Part shown: positions 43,667 through 53,343 of the stretch, piece after piece
Layout: every line of letters begins with the position of its first letter
Numbering within the stretch: position 1 is the first letter of the stretch
Source: an uncultured Lachnospiraceae bacterium
Lineage (GTDB): Bacteria; Bacillota; Clostridia; Lachnospirales; Lachnospiraceae
NCBI GenBank assembly: GCA_900549665.1
Contig: URPH01000008.1
Location: 1 to 64,000, forward strand
Direction of reading: 5' to 3'
DNA: 64,000 nucleotides
Translations under genes and position numbers: made by a program
The notes under the pieces: model-generated
Database searches by the model: none
The model's input: only the letters and a program-made list of their open reading frames with translations
What the model was told of the DNA's origin: nothing

Positions 43667-43933
43667 ATGTTTCGACTTTGGGGAAAAATTTGGAAAGATA
43701 ACCATCTGCTACAGGATATGGTATTCGAAGATGACAGCAATGATACCAGAACACACAAAGTTTTTCGCGGTCTTGAAAAAATATGTTATGACTTTGATCT
43801 GTCTAAGCCTATCTGGCTGGATAAAACAATCAATGAATTTAAACAGCATGACAAGACCCGTTTTTATCAGGATAATTTTATAGAAGAAATCCCCTTCGAC
43901 TATCTGGAAATCCAGGTTATCGAAGAGGACTGA
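43667..43933 (+). CDS. Small acidic conserved-type protein
   Basis: 88 residues from ATG 43667, with GAGGG upstream. Rich in Asp, Lys and aromatic residues (MFRLWGKIWKDNHLL..., FDLSKPIWLDKTINEFKQHDKTRFYQ), with no membrane or known motif. The sequence looks like a folded soluble protein with good codon use. It converges with the UDP-sugar pyrophosphorylase gene, nine bases apart. I have a weak memory of similar short proteins in related gut Clostridia, but no function. Confidence 0.65.
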   Translation: MFRLWGKIWKDNHLLQDMVFEDDSNDTRTHKVFRGLEKICYDFDLSKPIWLDKTINEFKQHDKTRFYQDNFIEEIPFDYLEIQVIEED

Positions 43934-43942
43934 CCGTTATTT

Positions 43943-45169
43943 TTATAAAACAACTCCGTTTTTTTGCAAAAGCGCTCTGGCTGTATCAACACTGTCAACA
44001 CCTGTCTTATTTTTGATCGGTGCAAATTCATGCTCTCTGACAACCTCAAATGAAAGACAGCTGTCAAGATCATGGATCATATCCAGCACCAGCTGTTCAA
44101 ACTTATAACCGTTGGGCTCCTCGGGCTTTACCGGGTTGCCCTGTTCATCGAGACACGCTATTTTCTTTTCTACCACGTGAAGCGCCAGCTTTTGTGACAT
44201 AATGCGTTCAAGGGCCTTGACAGAAAACAGATAATTGAGAATTACGCCATAATTGTATGCATATTCTCCGTTGGAATCTTTTTTATTTCTCATTTCGTCT
44301 GTCAGCTCATAATATTCCACAATGGAAGGTCTGCCATCCTCCAGACACACAACCCCGAGCTTTTCATCCGGATTGATCTTTTTTACAACTTTCTCTCCGA
44401 CCTCTACCTGTTTTTCAATAACAGCACCGATAAACAGCGGATCGGCAATTTTCTGCAGCACATTGTCTACGGCAAACACATTCAGCCATTCAATTCCACG
44501 TTTATGAACCTCGTCCAAAAGCCCGTTTCTTGCCATGGACACAAACCATCCGCCATTGCCGTTTGGTGATGTGGACAATCTGGATTTGGTTTCCAGATAT
44601 ATCTTTCCTTTATAATCACTTGCCGGTGCCATTTCCTGTTTGAAAAACCACACCTCATCCTTGTTGTAGCCAAAATATCCGTGCTCTTTAAAAAAGTTTA
44701 CCGTTGTGTCATGGTTTTTATCACTTGTCATGATAAAAAGCGGGATCCACGCATTCACTTTTTTCACTACATCCATGAGATTATTGATCAGGCATTCAAA
44801 TATATACAGATCTCTGGTCTGACCAATATTGTATAATCCTTTTGGCGCATCACTGCCAAGCCTTGTACCCATACCGCCCGCAAGCAGCACTGCACCGACC
44901 TTTCCCTGTCGGATCGCTTCCTCTCCGGTATGTTCAAAAGCTTCTCTATGCGGCTCAATCTCACCAAGCGTCATGGACGGCAAAGGCGTGATCACCCCTT
45001 TTTTCTTTATGTCCTCTAAATGACTGAGACTGTCCAATACCGAAAAATCCGTTTTCTCTATCTGTGTCAGAAGCTGCTCTTTTTCCGCCTCATTTAATTC
45101 ATCATAAAATTTCAGCAAATGTTCCTGATGATACTTTTCACATTTCTGAACTGCATTCCGGCAATCCAT
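43943..45169 (-). CDS. UTP-dependent UDP-sugar pyrophosphorylase (UDPGP type 1)
   Basis: 408 residues of the eukaryotic-type UDPGP/AGX family, which makes UDP-GlcNAc or UDP-glucose from UTP and the sugar 1-phosphate. The nucleotide-binding loop VGAVLLAGGMGTRLGSDAPKG (about 90-110) is clear, followed by FIMTSDKNHD, EMAPASDYKGKIYLETKS, the SPNGNGG motif and EYYELTDEM. AGGAGG precedes the ATG. This type is common in Clostridia in addition to GlmU; the substrate sugar cannot be fixed from sequence. Confidence 0.92.
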   Translation of the reverse strand: MDCRNAVQKCEKYHQEHLLKFYDELNEAEKEQLLTQIEKTDFSVLDSLSHLEDIKKKGVITPLPSMTLGEIEPHREAFEHTGEEAIRQGKVGAVLLAGGMGTRLGSDAPKGLYNIGQTRDLYIFECLINNLMDVVKKVNAWIPLFIMTSDKNHDTTVNFFKEHGYFGYNKDEVWFFKQEMAPASDYKGKIYLETKSRLSTSPNGNGGWFVSMARNGLLDEVHKRGIEWLNVFAVDNVLQKIADPLFIGAVIEKQVEVGEKVVKKINPDEKLGVVCLEDGRPSIVEYYELTDEMRNKKDSNGEYAYNYGVILNYLFSVKALERIMSQKLALHVVEKKIACLDEQGNPVKPEEPNGYKFEQLVLDMIHDLDSCLSFEVVREHEFAPIKNKTGVDSVDTARALLQKNGVVL

Positions 45170-45392
45170 ATCTTTACCTCCTGTCGTTTTATGGTCAAAA
45201 ACTGTTATTCATATCAGTATACTATATTTTAGCCAATTGCGAAACATAATATATTTATATATAATGATACATAGGTTCAGAAGTGCAAAGCACGCAGCAA
45301 GCCGGTATTATGTCCAAGAACTCACCCAGCTTGCTTATAATTTATGATCCATCACTTCGCTCCAAAAATAAACACCAAGGACACTTTCCCTC
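45170..45392. other. Intergene between pyrophosphorylase and glycosyltransferase genes
   Basis: Divergent spacer. It contains short inverted words (gtgcaaagcac at about 45282, and gcaagc ... gcttgc around 45298-45336) but no gene or clear RNA. Confidence 0.3.
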
Positions 45393-46436
45393 ATGAAAAA
45401 TTACCAATTTGACGTAAGTATCGTCATTCCCGTTTACAATATGGAAAAATATCTGGACCGCTGCATGGAAAGCGTACTCGCACAGACGCTTCAAAAGCTC
45501 GAGATCATTCTGGTCGATGATGGAAGCTGCGACAATTCTGCTGCCATGTGTGATTCCTATGCCAATCAATATCCGGACAGGATTGTTGTCATTCACAAGG
45601 AAAACGGCGGTCTTACCTCCGCATGGAAAGCCGGAAGCCGGATTGCCCGCGGCCGGTACACCGGATATGTGGACAGCGATGACTTTATCAATCCTGACAT
45701 GTATGAAAAAATGTTTGACCGCATCACCAAAGAAGATGCAGACATTGCCTGCTGCGGTCTGCACCACATCTACGAAAACAACAGTCACAGGGAATGGGAT
45801 GACCAGATGGACTTTCCACTGGAAGTTTTTTCGCCCGCGCAGCTGATGACAGAAATGTTTCCGGTCCTGATCAACGACGGAAGCTTTCTGGGACGTCATC
45901 TTCATCCCAACCGCGTTACCAAGCTGGTGCGGACCGATCTGGTTTGCAAAAATCTGGACCTGTGTGATGATAAGGTTTCCATCGGCGAGGATTTCCAGTT
46001 TTCTTTATGCATGTTCCTTGATGCCGAAAAGATTGTGATTTTAAAGGACTTTTATCCTTATAATTATTACATGAATGATGCTTCCATGACCATGCGCTAT
46101 GATAAAAACTATATGTCAAAGATCAGGATCATGAAAGAAAATCTGCTGCGTATCAGCAAGGCCAAACACTCTTTTGATTTCAGCGACCAGATCTGGGACG
46201 ATTTTCTCTGTCTGACAGTCCTGCATGTAAAGGGTGGCATTTACAAAAAGAAACAGGCACCATACCGTGAGCACCGCGCTGACATGAAAAGTATCTGCAC
46301 AGATCCGGATGTTGTCTACGCGCTAGACAATTGTCATATGGCGCATCTTCATGTTGCCGAGAAATTATTCCTGTTTTTTATGAAGCATCACTTGTATTTT
46401 CTGATCTATTGTGCGGTCAGAGTTTATTTCCGCTAA
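45393..46436 (+). CDS. Family 2 glycosyltransferase
   Basis: 347 residues with a GT-A fold: VSIVIPVYNMEKYLDRCMESVLAQTLQKLEIILVDDGS at the N terminus, ENGGLTSAWKAGSRIARGRYTGYVDSDDF with the DxD-type metal site (about residue 92), and GEDFQFSLCMF. It transfers a sugar from a nucleotide donor to a cell-surface glycan or lipid carrier. First gene of a three-gene plus-strand operon with a large membrane protein and an M18 peptidase. Confidence 0.94.
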   Translation: MKNYQFDVSIVIPVYNMEKYLDRCMESVLAQTLQKLEIILVDDGSCDNSAAMCDSYANQYPDRIVVIHKENGGLTSAWKAGSRIARGRYTGYVDSDDFINPDMYEKMFDRITKEDADIACCGLHHIYENNSHREWDDQMDFPLEVFSPAQLMTEMFPVLINDGSFLGRHLHPNRVTKLVRTDLVCKNLDLCDDKVSIGEDFQFSLCMFLDAEKIVILKDFYPYNYYMNDASMTMRYDKNYMSKIRIMKENLLRISKAKHSFDFSDQIWDDFLCLTVLHVKGGIYKKKQAPYREHRADMKSICTDPDVVYALDNCHMAHLHVAEKLFLFFMKHHLYFLIYCAVRVYFR

Positions 46437-46480
46437 GTATAGCATTGACGACATACGATACCAGAGACAAAGGAATCCTT

Positions 46481-49438
46481 ATGAATACCAAAGACACCAG
46501 ACACAATCCATTATCATACCTGAAAGCCCCGGGACGGCTCTGTCTTTCTCCCTGTGGTATTTTTATCATCACCTGTGTGATCATCGGGATACTGTATTTT
46601 GTATTAAAGGATTCAGCCTTCCTTGGTTACCCAGAGCTAACGGATCTTATTATTGACAACATTGTGCTGGGCGGCTCCAATAAAACAGGGGAATGGAATT
46701 TATTCTGGGCGCTGACCTGGATCGGCTGTTTTATCTGTCTGTTTTTGTTTATTCTTTCCGGTCGTATTTTCAAGTCTGAAGCTCATCAGACAGATCAAAG
46801 ATCTTTTTCAAAAATTTCCCGGACCGAGCTTGCCGTATTTCTACCGGCGGTCATCCAGACCGTTTTGTATGCGCATCATGTGCGTTATCTCTGGCTTTTT
46901 TCTTTTGTCTTTTTTATAATTCTGCTCATATACAAAGAATCTGCACCCCGCTATATCAGTGTCTATTTATTTTTGTATTTTGATCTGCAGTTAATTGCCA
47001 TGATCTGCAGCTTTCTTTCATTACCTGTCGTTTTCAACAACATGCTGTTGTTTTTCATACCCACAGTTTTGTTAGCTGCAGCTGTCTTAATCCGAAAAAC
47101 AATATCTCTGTCTGACAGCTTCATGCACAGGATATTTTTCGCATTACAGCTCCCGCTGCCATTCTTGTGTCTGCTGTATTTGAAAAGCACCTATCAGTAT
47201 CAGGGTGAAACGGTAAAATTGCAGTTACCCATTGCTTACAGGCTGTCCATCCTTTTACTGATCGTTATATTATATATCTCCGTATTCTTTACCTATTTTA
47301 AAAAGAAACACCTGCAGACATTTTCCGTTATGTTTTCTTCTGTGGCATCTGTTTTTTTATATGGTTCCTTCCTTTCTGCAGCACAGATCGTACCAACCGA
47401 TATGCACCACTATGGTGAGCAGATGCTTCCTTATATGCAGCTTGTTGATTTTTCCATGAAGGCCTATACAGACTACTCCCCGGTTTCCGGATTCTTTCCG
47501 ATGATTCCCGGATTTTTCAACGCAGTTCTTTTTCACGGAAAAGCCACCACTTTTTATGCGGCATTTGCCCTGACCATGATTCTGTTTGCCCTTCTCACAA
47601 TTTACCTGATCGGCAGACATGCCGGCGGTTTTTATGCACTGGTATTCGCCTTCCTCTTTCACATGCCGGTCTACTGCCGTACATGGATCATCCTGCCGGT
47701 GCTTCTTTTTCTCACGCTTCCGGCCGTTACAAAAAACAAGAGAAGATTTTTATATACCTATGTATTTTGCGGCTTCCTGTCCGGTCTCTACTATCCGCTA
47801 TTCGGTCTTGCCATCATATGTGCAGGTCTTCCCTATGCCTGCGCCTGCCTCTATCTTTATTTAAAAGCAAAGACCTTACGGACGGAATGTAAAAAAACGC
47901 CTTTTTATATCGAAACACTGATTCTGCTTGTTCCCATCGCAGTTAGCATACCCTTACTAATCCGCATGGCCAGACATGTGCTTGCCTATTCCCACCAGAC
48001 AATCCTGGCCGATGGGCTTTCTCTTTCTGCCATCGATGTACCGGAATGGTTCATGCCCTATCTGGATATGCAGGGGCTTATGTCCGTTATACGAAACGCC
48101 CTTTATTATGCCGTCCGTTTTGTTGCTCCTATGGCTTTTGTATGGCTTGCACTTTTACTGCTCTGTATTTATATCTACAAAAATTACAGTCAGAAGCAGA
48201 GAAATATCCGAGCCTTTGCTTCACCGGCTTTTCTGCTTACTGCCGCAGCCTTTATCCTGCTGCCGGTCTGCTATACCTACACATTGGTCATCATGGATGA
48301 GGGCTGGGTATGTCGTCTGTTTTCCCGCAGCGGCCACATTTACCTCTGGGTATTCGGTGCCCTGCTTCCTATCCTCTGCATCCGTTACGGCAGCCTGTTT
48401 TTTAATTCTGACAAAAGTAAAAATCTATTTATCTTGCTTTGCTTATGTATTGGTCTTATACCGTTTTCGACAATGCGTGACTATCAATTCCCGGTACCCG
48501 ATGGCACAACCAATGCGGATGCCTCTGTAATTGGTGAGTATACAGTCAATTTCAAGCCCTTTGCTTTGTCCGATGGCATGACACTTATTTCAGACGATAA
48601 CAGACAGGCCTTCAACCGGCTTGGCAATGGCTTTATCGATCAAAACACACTATCCTCGCTCTATGACTATCAAAACCGGCTGGCAATTTTAAAGTTTATA
48701 GATTCTGACGTGCGGATCATGGGACTTAACAGCCTGCAGCTTTATTACTTTTTACTAGATGAAAAGGCTCCCTATTCCGGCAAGGTCTCTCTGGCTAAAA
48801 GCTATGAAGCTTCCAAAGATGTGTGTTCCTCTGTCAATTCACATACTGTCATCGGAAGTGATATCAAGCCATTAAACAATTATTATCTGTACCGTTATTT
48901 GCTGGATCAGGGCTACCGCTATGATGCCCTTACGCAGTTTTATCTTCCCAGAGAGCTTTTTGTAACACTCTATGGAAAAGAATCCTATGAAAAAGCGGAT
49001 TTATCAGAGACTCCTTTTTCATCCTCGGTTTATCTGGCAAAGGCTCCTGCGGTACTGGCAGCTAACCTGTCCAATTTAACCGCTACTCTGGAAGCTTCGG
49101 ATAAGCCGGATGACTTTTTGGAAGTCACTCTGGATCCTTCACTGATAGAACAGCAGCTTGGAATTGCACCAACGCACGACACCATCCTTTGTGTCGGATT
49201 GGGCAGAGATACAGACAATGCCTCTGCATATGGAAATCTGTATATTGATTATGAAGAGGGACACTGGCTCATACCTCTTGGTATAAATGAGGCTTATTGT
49301 GAATACCCTAATGACGAACTATATTTATCTGTATATACACCGGAGGGCACAGAGCCGGGCAATTTGTCCGTTCCGCTGAAAGATGTCTGTCCGGAATATC
49401 ATTTTTATCAATTATCCAAAAACAGGAGGCTTCCATGA
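46481..49438 (+). CDS. Large polytopic membrane protein, GT-C-like
   Basis: 985 residues from ATG 46481 (AAAGGA upstream); the open frame continues 50 codons further up but overlaps the glycosyltransferase gene. The first ~700 residues contain a dozen or more membrane segments. An early extracytoplasmic loop has VPTDMHHYGEQMLPYMQLVD ... TDYSPVSGFFP, acidic residues in the position where GT-C glycosyltransferases hold their catalytic Asp/Glu. The C-terminal ~280 residues are soluble and probably extracytoplasmic. Together with the GT2 gene just upstream, a role in assembling or modifying a surface glycan from polyprenyl-linked sugars is plausible. I do not recognise the exact family. Confidence 0.75.
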   Translation: MNTKDTRHNPLSYLKAPGRLCLSPCGIFIITCVIIGILYFVLKDSAFLGYPELTDLIIDNIVLGGSNKTGEWNLFWALTWIGCFICLFLFILSGRIFKSEAHQTDQRSFSKISRTELAVFLPAVIQTVLYAHHVRYLWLFSFVFFIILLIYKESAPRYISVYLFLYFDLQLIAMICSFLSLPVVFNNMLLFFIPTVLLAAAVLIRKTISLSDSFMHRIFFALQLPLPFLCLLYLKSTYQYQGETVKLQLPIAYRLSILLLIVILYISVFFTYFKKKHLQTFSVMFSSVASVFLYGSFLSAAQIVPTDMHHYGEQMLPYMQLVDFSMKAYTDYSPVSGFFPMIPGFFNAVLFHGKATTFYAAFALTMILFALLTIYLIGRHAGGFYALVFAFLFHMPVYCRTWIILPVLLFLTLPAVTKNKRRFLYTYVFCGFLSGLYYPLFGLAIICAGLPYACACLYLYLKAKTLRTECKKTPFYIETLILLVPIAVSIPLLIRMARHVLAYSHQTILADGLSLSAIDVPEWFMPYLDMQGLMSVIRNALYYAVRFVAPMAFVWLALLLLCIYIYKNYSQKQRNIRAFASPAFLLTAAAFILLPVCYTYTLVIMDEGWVCRLFSRSGHIYLWVFGALLPILCIRYGSLFFNSDKSKNLFILLCLCIGLIPFSTMRDYQFPVPDGTTNADASVIGEYTVNFKPFALSDGMTLISDDNRQAFNRLGNGFIDQNTLSSLYDYQNRLAILKFIDSDVRIMGLNSLQLYYFLLDEKAPYSGKVSLAKSYEASKDVCSSVNSHTVIGSDIKPLNNYYLYRYLLDQGYRYDALTQFYLPRELFVTLYGKESYEKADLSETPFSSSVYLAKAPAVLAANLSNLTATLEASDKPDDFLEVTLDPSLIEQQLGIAPTHDTILCVGLGRDTDNASAYGNLYIDYEEGHWLIPLGINEAYCEYPNDELYLSVYTPEGTEPGNLSVPLKDVCPEYHFYQLSKNRRLP

Positions 49439-50739
49439 AAACAAATAATAAAACAACCCTGACACAGTTAAGCAGTCTTATCGAGGCAGCCCATTCACCG
49501 TTTCACTGCTGCGCCTATCTGGCAGACCAGCTTGATGAAGAGGGATTTTCCCGGCTGTTTTTAGACAAGCCCTTTGAAATTAAAAAAGGCGGAAAATATA
49601 TGATTCAGGCTTATGACGGCACACTGATCGCCTTTACGATTGGTCAGAACATATCGGATAAAGCTTTGCCAAAGCTTCGCATGATCACTGCACATACAGA
49701 CTGGCCCAGTTTTCTGATAAAGCCCAATCCGGATCTTATCACAGACGGTTATCTCCGGCTCAACACAGAGCCCTATGGCGGTGCCGTATATCACACATGG
49801 ATTGACCGGCCGCTCGGTATTGCCGGCAAGGTATGTACAAGGTCTGAGGATCCGTTTGCACCCTCATGCAGACTTTTTGACAGTGGCAGACCGGTCGTTA
49901 TCATCCCCGGACTTGCCATTCACATGGATAAGGATATCAATACCGGCTTAAAGCTCAATCCACAGACCCAGCTGTTACCGCTTTTTTCCCTGACAGAAAA
50001 TAATGAAAATCAGGATTTCCTCTCTTATCTTGCATCCACGCTGGACTGCGATAAGGAAGACATCCTCGACTATGAACTCTTTTTATACAACAACGATCAT
50101 CCGGAAACAGTCGGCTTAAACGATGAATTTGTATCTGCTCCACGTATCGACAACTGCTCCGGAGTTTTGGCAGCGCTCGATGCAATCTGCTCTGCCGGTA
50201 CGGACAATGATGAAATCTGTATCTCTGCTTTTTATCACAATGAAGAGATCGGCAATGCAACCAAGCAGGGTGCAGCCTCAGCGGTTACCGAACAGATTTT
50301 GGAGCGTATCTTTTCCGGTCTTTCCCTGACCAGAGAAGATCTGTACTGCGCTCTGTCAGCAGGTCTCTGCCTGTCATTGGACGTTGCCCACGCCCTGCAT
50401 CCGGCTTATACGGACAAAAATGATCTGACCAACCGCCTTGGACTGGGAAGTGGTGTCTGCTTAAAGCTTTCCGCCAGACAGTCCTACGCCACCGATTCAA
50501 CCTATGTCAGTGTGATACAGGCTCTCTGCGACACACACCGGATCCCATATGGAAAGTTTGTCAACCGTTCCGACCAGCGTGGCGGTTCCACGCTTGGCAC
50601 GGTGGTGAGTACTTCCCTTTCCATGCCCTGTGTGGATGCCGGTGTCTGGCTTTTGTCCATGCATTCCGCGAGAGAGCTGATTGCATTAGACGACCAGACC
50701 TCACTTTGTGAGCTTGGCAGGAAGCTTTTTCTGGCTTAA
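49435..50739 (+). CDS. M18 family aminopeptidase
   Basis: 434 residues of the M18 metallo-aminopeptidase family (aspartyl/leucyl aminopeptidase type), cytoplasmic. Seen: ITAHTDWPSFLIKPNP with the first zinc ligand, GLNDEFVSAPRIDNCSG (bridging Asp), SAFYHNEEIGNAT (Glu pair), SLDVAHALHPAYT, NRSDQRGGSTLGT, and the C-terminal MHSARE ligand. The usual FDHEEIG is YHNEEIG here. ATGA overlap couples it to the membrane protein, though a functional link is unclear. Confidence 0.93.
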   Translation: MKTNNKTTLTQLSSLIEAAHSPFHCCAYLADQLDEEGFSRLFLDKPFEIKKGGKYMIQAYDGTLIAFTIGQNISDKALPKLRMITAHTDWPSFLIKPNPDLITDGYLRLNTEPYGGAVYHTWIDRPLGIAGKVCTRSEDPFAPSCRLFDSGRPVVIIPGLAIHMDKDINTGLKLNPQTQLLPLFSLTENNENQDFLSYLASTLDCDKEDILDYELFLYNNDHPETVGLNDEFVSAPRIDNCSGVLAALDAICSAGTDNDEICISAFYHNEEIGNATKQGAASAVTEQILERIFSGLSLTREDLYCALSAGLCLSLDVAHALHPAYTDKNDLTNRLGLGSGVCLKLSARQSYATDSTYVSVIQALCDTHRIPYGKFVNRSDQRGGSTLGTVVSTSLSMPCVDAGVWLLSMHSARELIALDDQTSLCELGRKLFLA

Positions 50740-50787
50740 ACACTGCTCAACGAAACAAAATCTATAAATCACTGTTTATTGATTTTA

Positions 50788-51219
50788 CTACAAAAAGCGT
50801 TTCAGATCGCACATAAAGTCCTCTTCCGTCGTGATAAGACTTTTAGCGATTGAAATGCTTTCTTTGGAAGCCGCCTTATATTTATTGATATACTCCGATA
50901 CGGACTGGATACCCATATTGCAGCCGTCCATCAGGATCTTGGCTGCCTGATGATTATCTTCTCTCATCATCATCTTGAGCTGTGTCGTGGTTTTAGCCAT
51001 GATCGCAGCCATGGCATCCGGCATTTTGCCTGTTTCCCCGCATGCATGAAGCATCGTTGTTACTTCTTTCTGCAGAGCCTGATGCTTCTGCTTGTAGCAT
51101 TCTGTCACATGTGCCATATCAGGTCCCATATGAAACCCTTCCATCCGGTCAATACTGTCTATCGCCATTTTACAGCCCGAATCTACCTCTTTTAATAATT
51201 TGATCGTATCATCCTGCAT
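50788..51219 (-). CDS. Helical, possibly ferritin-like small protein
   Basis: 143 residues, almost entirely helical, rich in Met, His and Glu (EGFHMGPDMAHVTECYKQKHQAL, DAMAAIMAKTTTQLKMMMRED). It looks like a four-helix bundle of the ferritin-like or DUF2383-type kind; no complete di-iron ExxH set can be assigned with confidence. The start follows GGAGGTG, which also forms part of a hairpin with the upstream sequence, and a perfect palindrome sits beside a -10-like element, suggesting regulation. Function unknown. Confidence 0.65.
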   Translation of the reverse strand: MQDDTIKLLKEVDSGCKMAIDSIDRMEGFHMGPDMAHVTECYKQKHQALQKEVTTMLHACGETGKMPDAMAAIMAKTTTQLKMMMREDNHQAAKILMDGCNMGIQSVSEYINKYKAASKESISIAKSLITTEEDFMCDLKRFL

Positions 51220-51221
51220 TA

Positions 51222-51287
51222 AAAAAACACCTCCACATATCTACACTGTCATTTCTGACAGTTAGTATACGAAAAAGGTGTTTTTTT
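51222..51287 (-). promoter_or_regulatory. Palindromic operator and leader hairpin
   Basis: The perfect inverted repeat actgtca-tttc-tgacagt (51245-51262) lies next to a TATACT element (minus strand, 51269-51264). Outside it, aaaaaacacc and ggtgtttttt form a long stem that contains the GGAGGTG ribosome binding site of the helical protein and may double as the terminator of the GGDEF gene. Confidence 0.5.
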
Positions 51288-51294
51288 ATACATG

Positions 51295-52584
51295 TTAAAA
51301 AGCATATCTGCTATGGAAACGATAATATTCGTGCTTGTCCAGATACATGGCTGATTCAGCTGATTTCACAACCTCCTCCAGAGTACCGGAACGATTGATC
51401 CACGCATATCCGATGGCTGCTGTCTGATCACATTCCATCTGCATGATATCACGAAACGCACGGAACTTGGCACCGGCCTCTTTTTTGGTAATTCCCTGTA
51501 TGATAACCAGAAACTCATCTCCGCTGATGCGGTAGCAGCGGTCTGTATCGAAGTACTTTCCAAACACGTCGGTAAACCTCCGGATATAAGCATCTCCCGC
51601 TTCATCTCCCTGTGTATCGTTGATCAGCTTTAAGCCATTCATATCGGCATATATGACTGCGACCGTCTTTTTACGCGGCAGTCCAAAATAATTTTTGCAC
51701 GCCTCCTGATAGCTTGCCCGGTTTAAAAAACCTGTCAGGGAATCTCTGGTCTGATAGTATTCAAGCTCTTTTTTCCGCTTCTGCTCCAGGGAATAAATAT
51801 CGTGTACATCACGGATATACAGAATCACGATCTGGTTTTCCGGTGTATACTCGACACTCGGGATCAATTCCATGGATTCCCAGCGGAATTTTCCATCCTC
51901 TTCTTTTCTCCGGTATATCAGCTCCGTACTTTCCTTGCTGTGTCTGAAATGCATGCGGATGCGATGAATGGACGTAAATTCCATGAAACTTTTTACATCA
52001 TCCTTGTACACATAACCGTTTTCCGCAAATTTGCGAAACCATTCGGACATCTTGACAGACATTCCGTGATCTGCCTTGTCTGATTCATAATCAACCTTGA
52101 GTTCCTGATGCGAATCATCCGAAAGATTGATCCTTATGATCTTGCGGTATACGCTTGAAAGCATTCTCATCGAATCTTCCAGACCGCGCGAATCGTTGTC
52201 CGCAAGCTTCCATATATACAATACGTTGGGATTTTGTTCGGAATAAGAGGACGGGATGATCAGTTCGAAAGTGACCCACGTATAGTGGTTTCTCATCTTG
52301 CGTCGAAAAGTATGTACCTGATGATACTGCCCATACCGGATAGATCTGCGGATATAAACCGGATTAAAATGAAAATGAAAATCCGAGAAATCCGCCGGAT
52401 ACACCAGGCCCGAATTGCCTATGGCTTTGACATAAGCCTCAATACTGCCCGATTTCGGAATGTTTAAATGCATTTCGTCATGCGGACGTTTCAGAATATT
52501 GTACTCCCCAGTCTGTGCATTTACCTGTATTGCTTTAAATACAGTTTCAAAGCACGTAGCATATACCCAATTTAAATCGTTCAT
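51295..52584 (-). CDS. GGDEF domain diguanylate cyclase
   Basis: 429 residues. The C-terminal GGDEF domain starts with YYQTRDSLTGFLNRASYQ (about 277-293), has the Mg/substrate segment VIYADMNGLKLINDT and the active-site signature RISGDEF (SGDEF at 354-358), a permitted variant, so cyclase activity is likely. The I-site RxxD is not obvious. Residues 1-270 appear to be one or two PAS-like sensor modules (VYRKIIRINLSDDSHQELK, and IVILYIRDVHDIY before the linker helix). No membrane segment, so it is a cytoplasmic sensor. Pairs conceptually with the HD-GYP protein at 36.6 kb. Confidence 0.92.
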   Translation of the reverse strand: MNDLNWVYATCFETVFKAIQVNAQTGEYNILKRPHDEMHLNIPKSGSIEAYVKAIGNSGLVYPADFSDFHFHFNPVYIRRSIRYGQYHQVHTFRRKMRNHYTWVTFELIIPSSYSEQNPNVLYIWKLADNDSRGLEDSMRMLSSVYRKIIRINLSDDSHQELKVDYESDKADHGMSVKMSEWFRKFAENGYVYKDDVKSFMEFTSIHRIRMHFRHSKESTELIYRRKEEDGKFRWESMELIPSVEYTPENQIVILYIRDVHDIYSLEQKRKKELEYYQTRDSLTGFLNRASYQEACKNYFGLPRKKTVAVIYADMNGLKLINDTQGDEAGDAYIRRFTDVFGKYFDTDRCYRISGDEFLVIIQGITKKEAGAKFRAFRDIMQMECDQTAAIGYAWINRSGTLEEVVKSAESAMYLDKHEYYRFHSRYAF

Positions 52585-52602
52585 AGTTCCCCCAAAACTT
52601 TA

Positions 52603-53343
52603 TCAGTAATCTGCTTTTATCATGCAAAGCCCCTTGGCCGGTGCTGTAAATCCTGCCAGCTTCCGATCCTTTGCATCTATCAGCGAAACGATACTGTCCA
52701 CCGTCCGCTTCCCATATCCGACCTCCAGCAGGGTGCCGGTCAGAATCCGCACCATGTGCTGCAAAAATCCGTTTCCGTGAAATGTCAGTGTCAGAAGATC
52801 GCCCTTTTTCACGATCTCAATTTTGTCAATGTTGCGGACTGTTGATTTTTTCATACGCGGATTGCTGCAAAAGCTCGCAAAATCATGTGATCCGATCAGA
52901 GCCTGTGCCGCCTGCTTCATCGCTTCCACATCCGGCTTTTCTTCCAGCGCATATACATATTTACGGTTGAATACCGGTTTGGTTTCCCCGATATAACACG
53001 TATAGCAGTAGGTCTTTCCGGTCGCGTTGTAACGACTGTGAAAGCGGTCGGATGCAATTTTTACCTCTTTGACACATATATCATCCGGCAGATACTGATT
53101 GAGGTAATCCCGGATCTCTCCAACCTCCAGCTGTGTATCCATCCGGGCATTACAGACCATATTTTGTGCATGGACACCGGCATCCGTACGTCCGCAGCCA
53201 ATCACCTCGACTGCCTGTCCTGTCATAAGAGAAAGTACATTTTCCATCTTTCCCTGTATTGTCATATCCGTTGTCGGCTGATGTTCCCATCCATAAAACC
53301 GGGTCCCATCATAAGACAAGATCATTTTATAATTTTGCACCAC
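52603..53343 (-). CDS. truA: tRNA pseudouridine(38-40) synthase
   Basis: 246 residues. Isomerises uridines 38-40 in the tRNA anticodon arm. The catalytic Asp lies in IGCGRTDAGVHAQNMV (about residue 54); YDGTRFYGWEHQP, FHSRYNATGKTYCY and FHGNGFLQHMVRILTGTLLEVG also match. Overlaps the phosphatase gene upstream by 17 bases, so they are co-transcribed. Confidence 0.96.
   Translation of the reverse strand: MVQNYKMILSYDGTRFYGWEHQPTTDMTIQGKMENVLSLMTGQAVEVIGCGRTDAGVHAQNMVCNARMDTQLEVGEIRDYLNQYLPDDICVKEVKIASDRFHSRYNATGKTYCYTCYIGETKPVFNRKYVYALEEKPDVEAMKQAAQALIGSHDFASFCSNPRMKKSTVRNIDKIEIVKKGDLLTLTFHGNGFLQHMVRILTGTLLEVGYGKRTVDSIVSLIDAKDRKLAGFTAPAKGLCMIKADY

Noticed and set aside
45170..45392. tRNA or small structured RNA in the divergent spacer
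   Set aside because: Short inverted words exist, but no cloverleaf, T-loop or known riboswitch consensus can be built.
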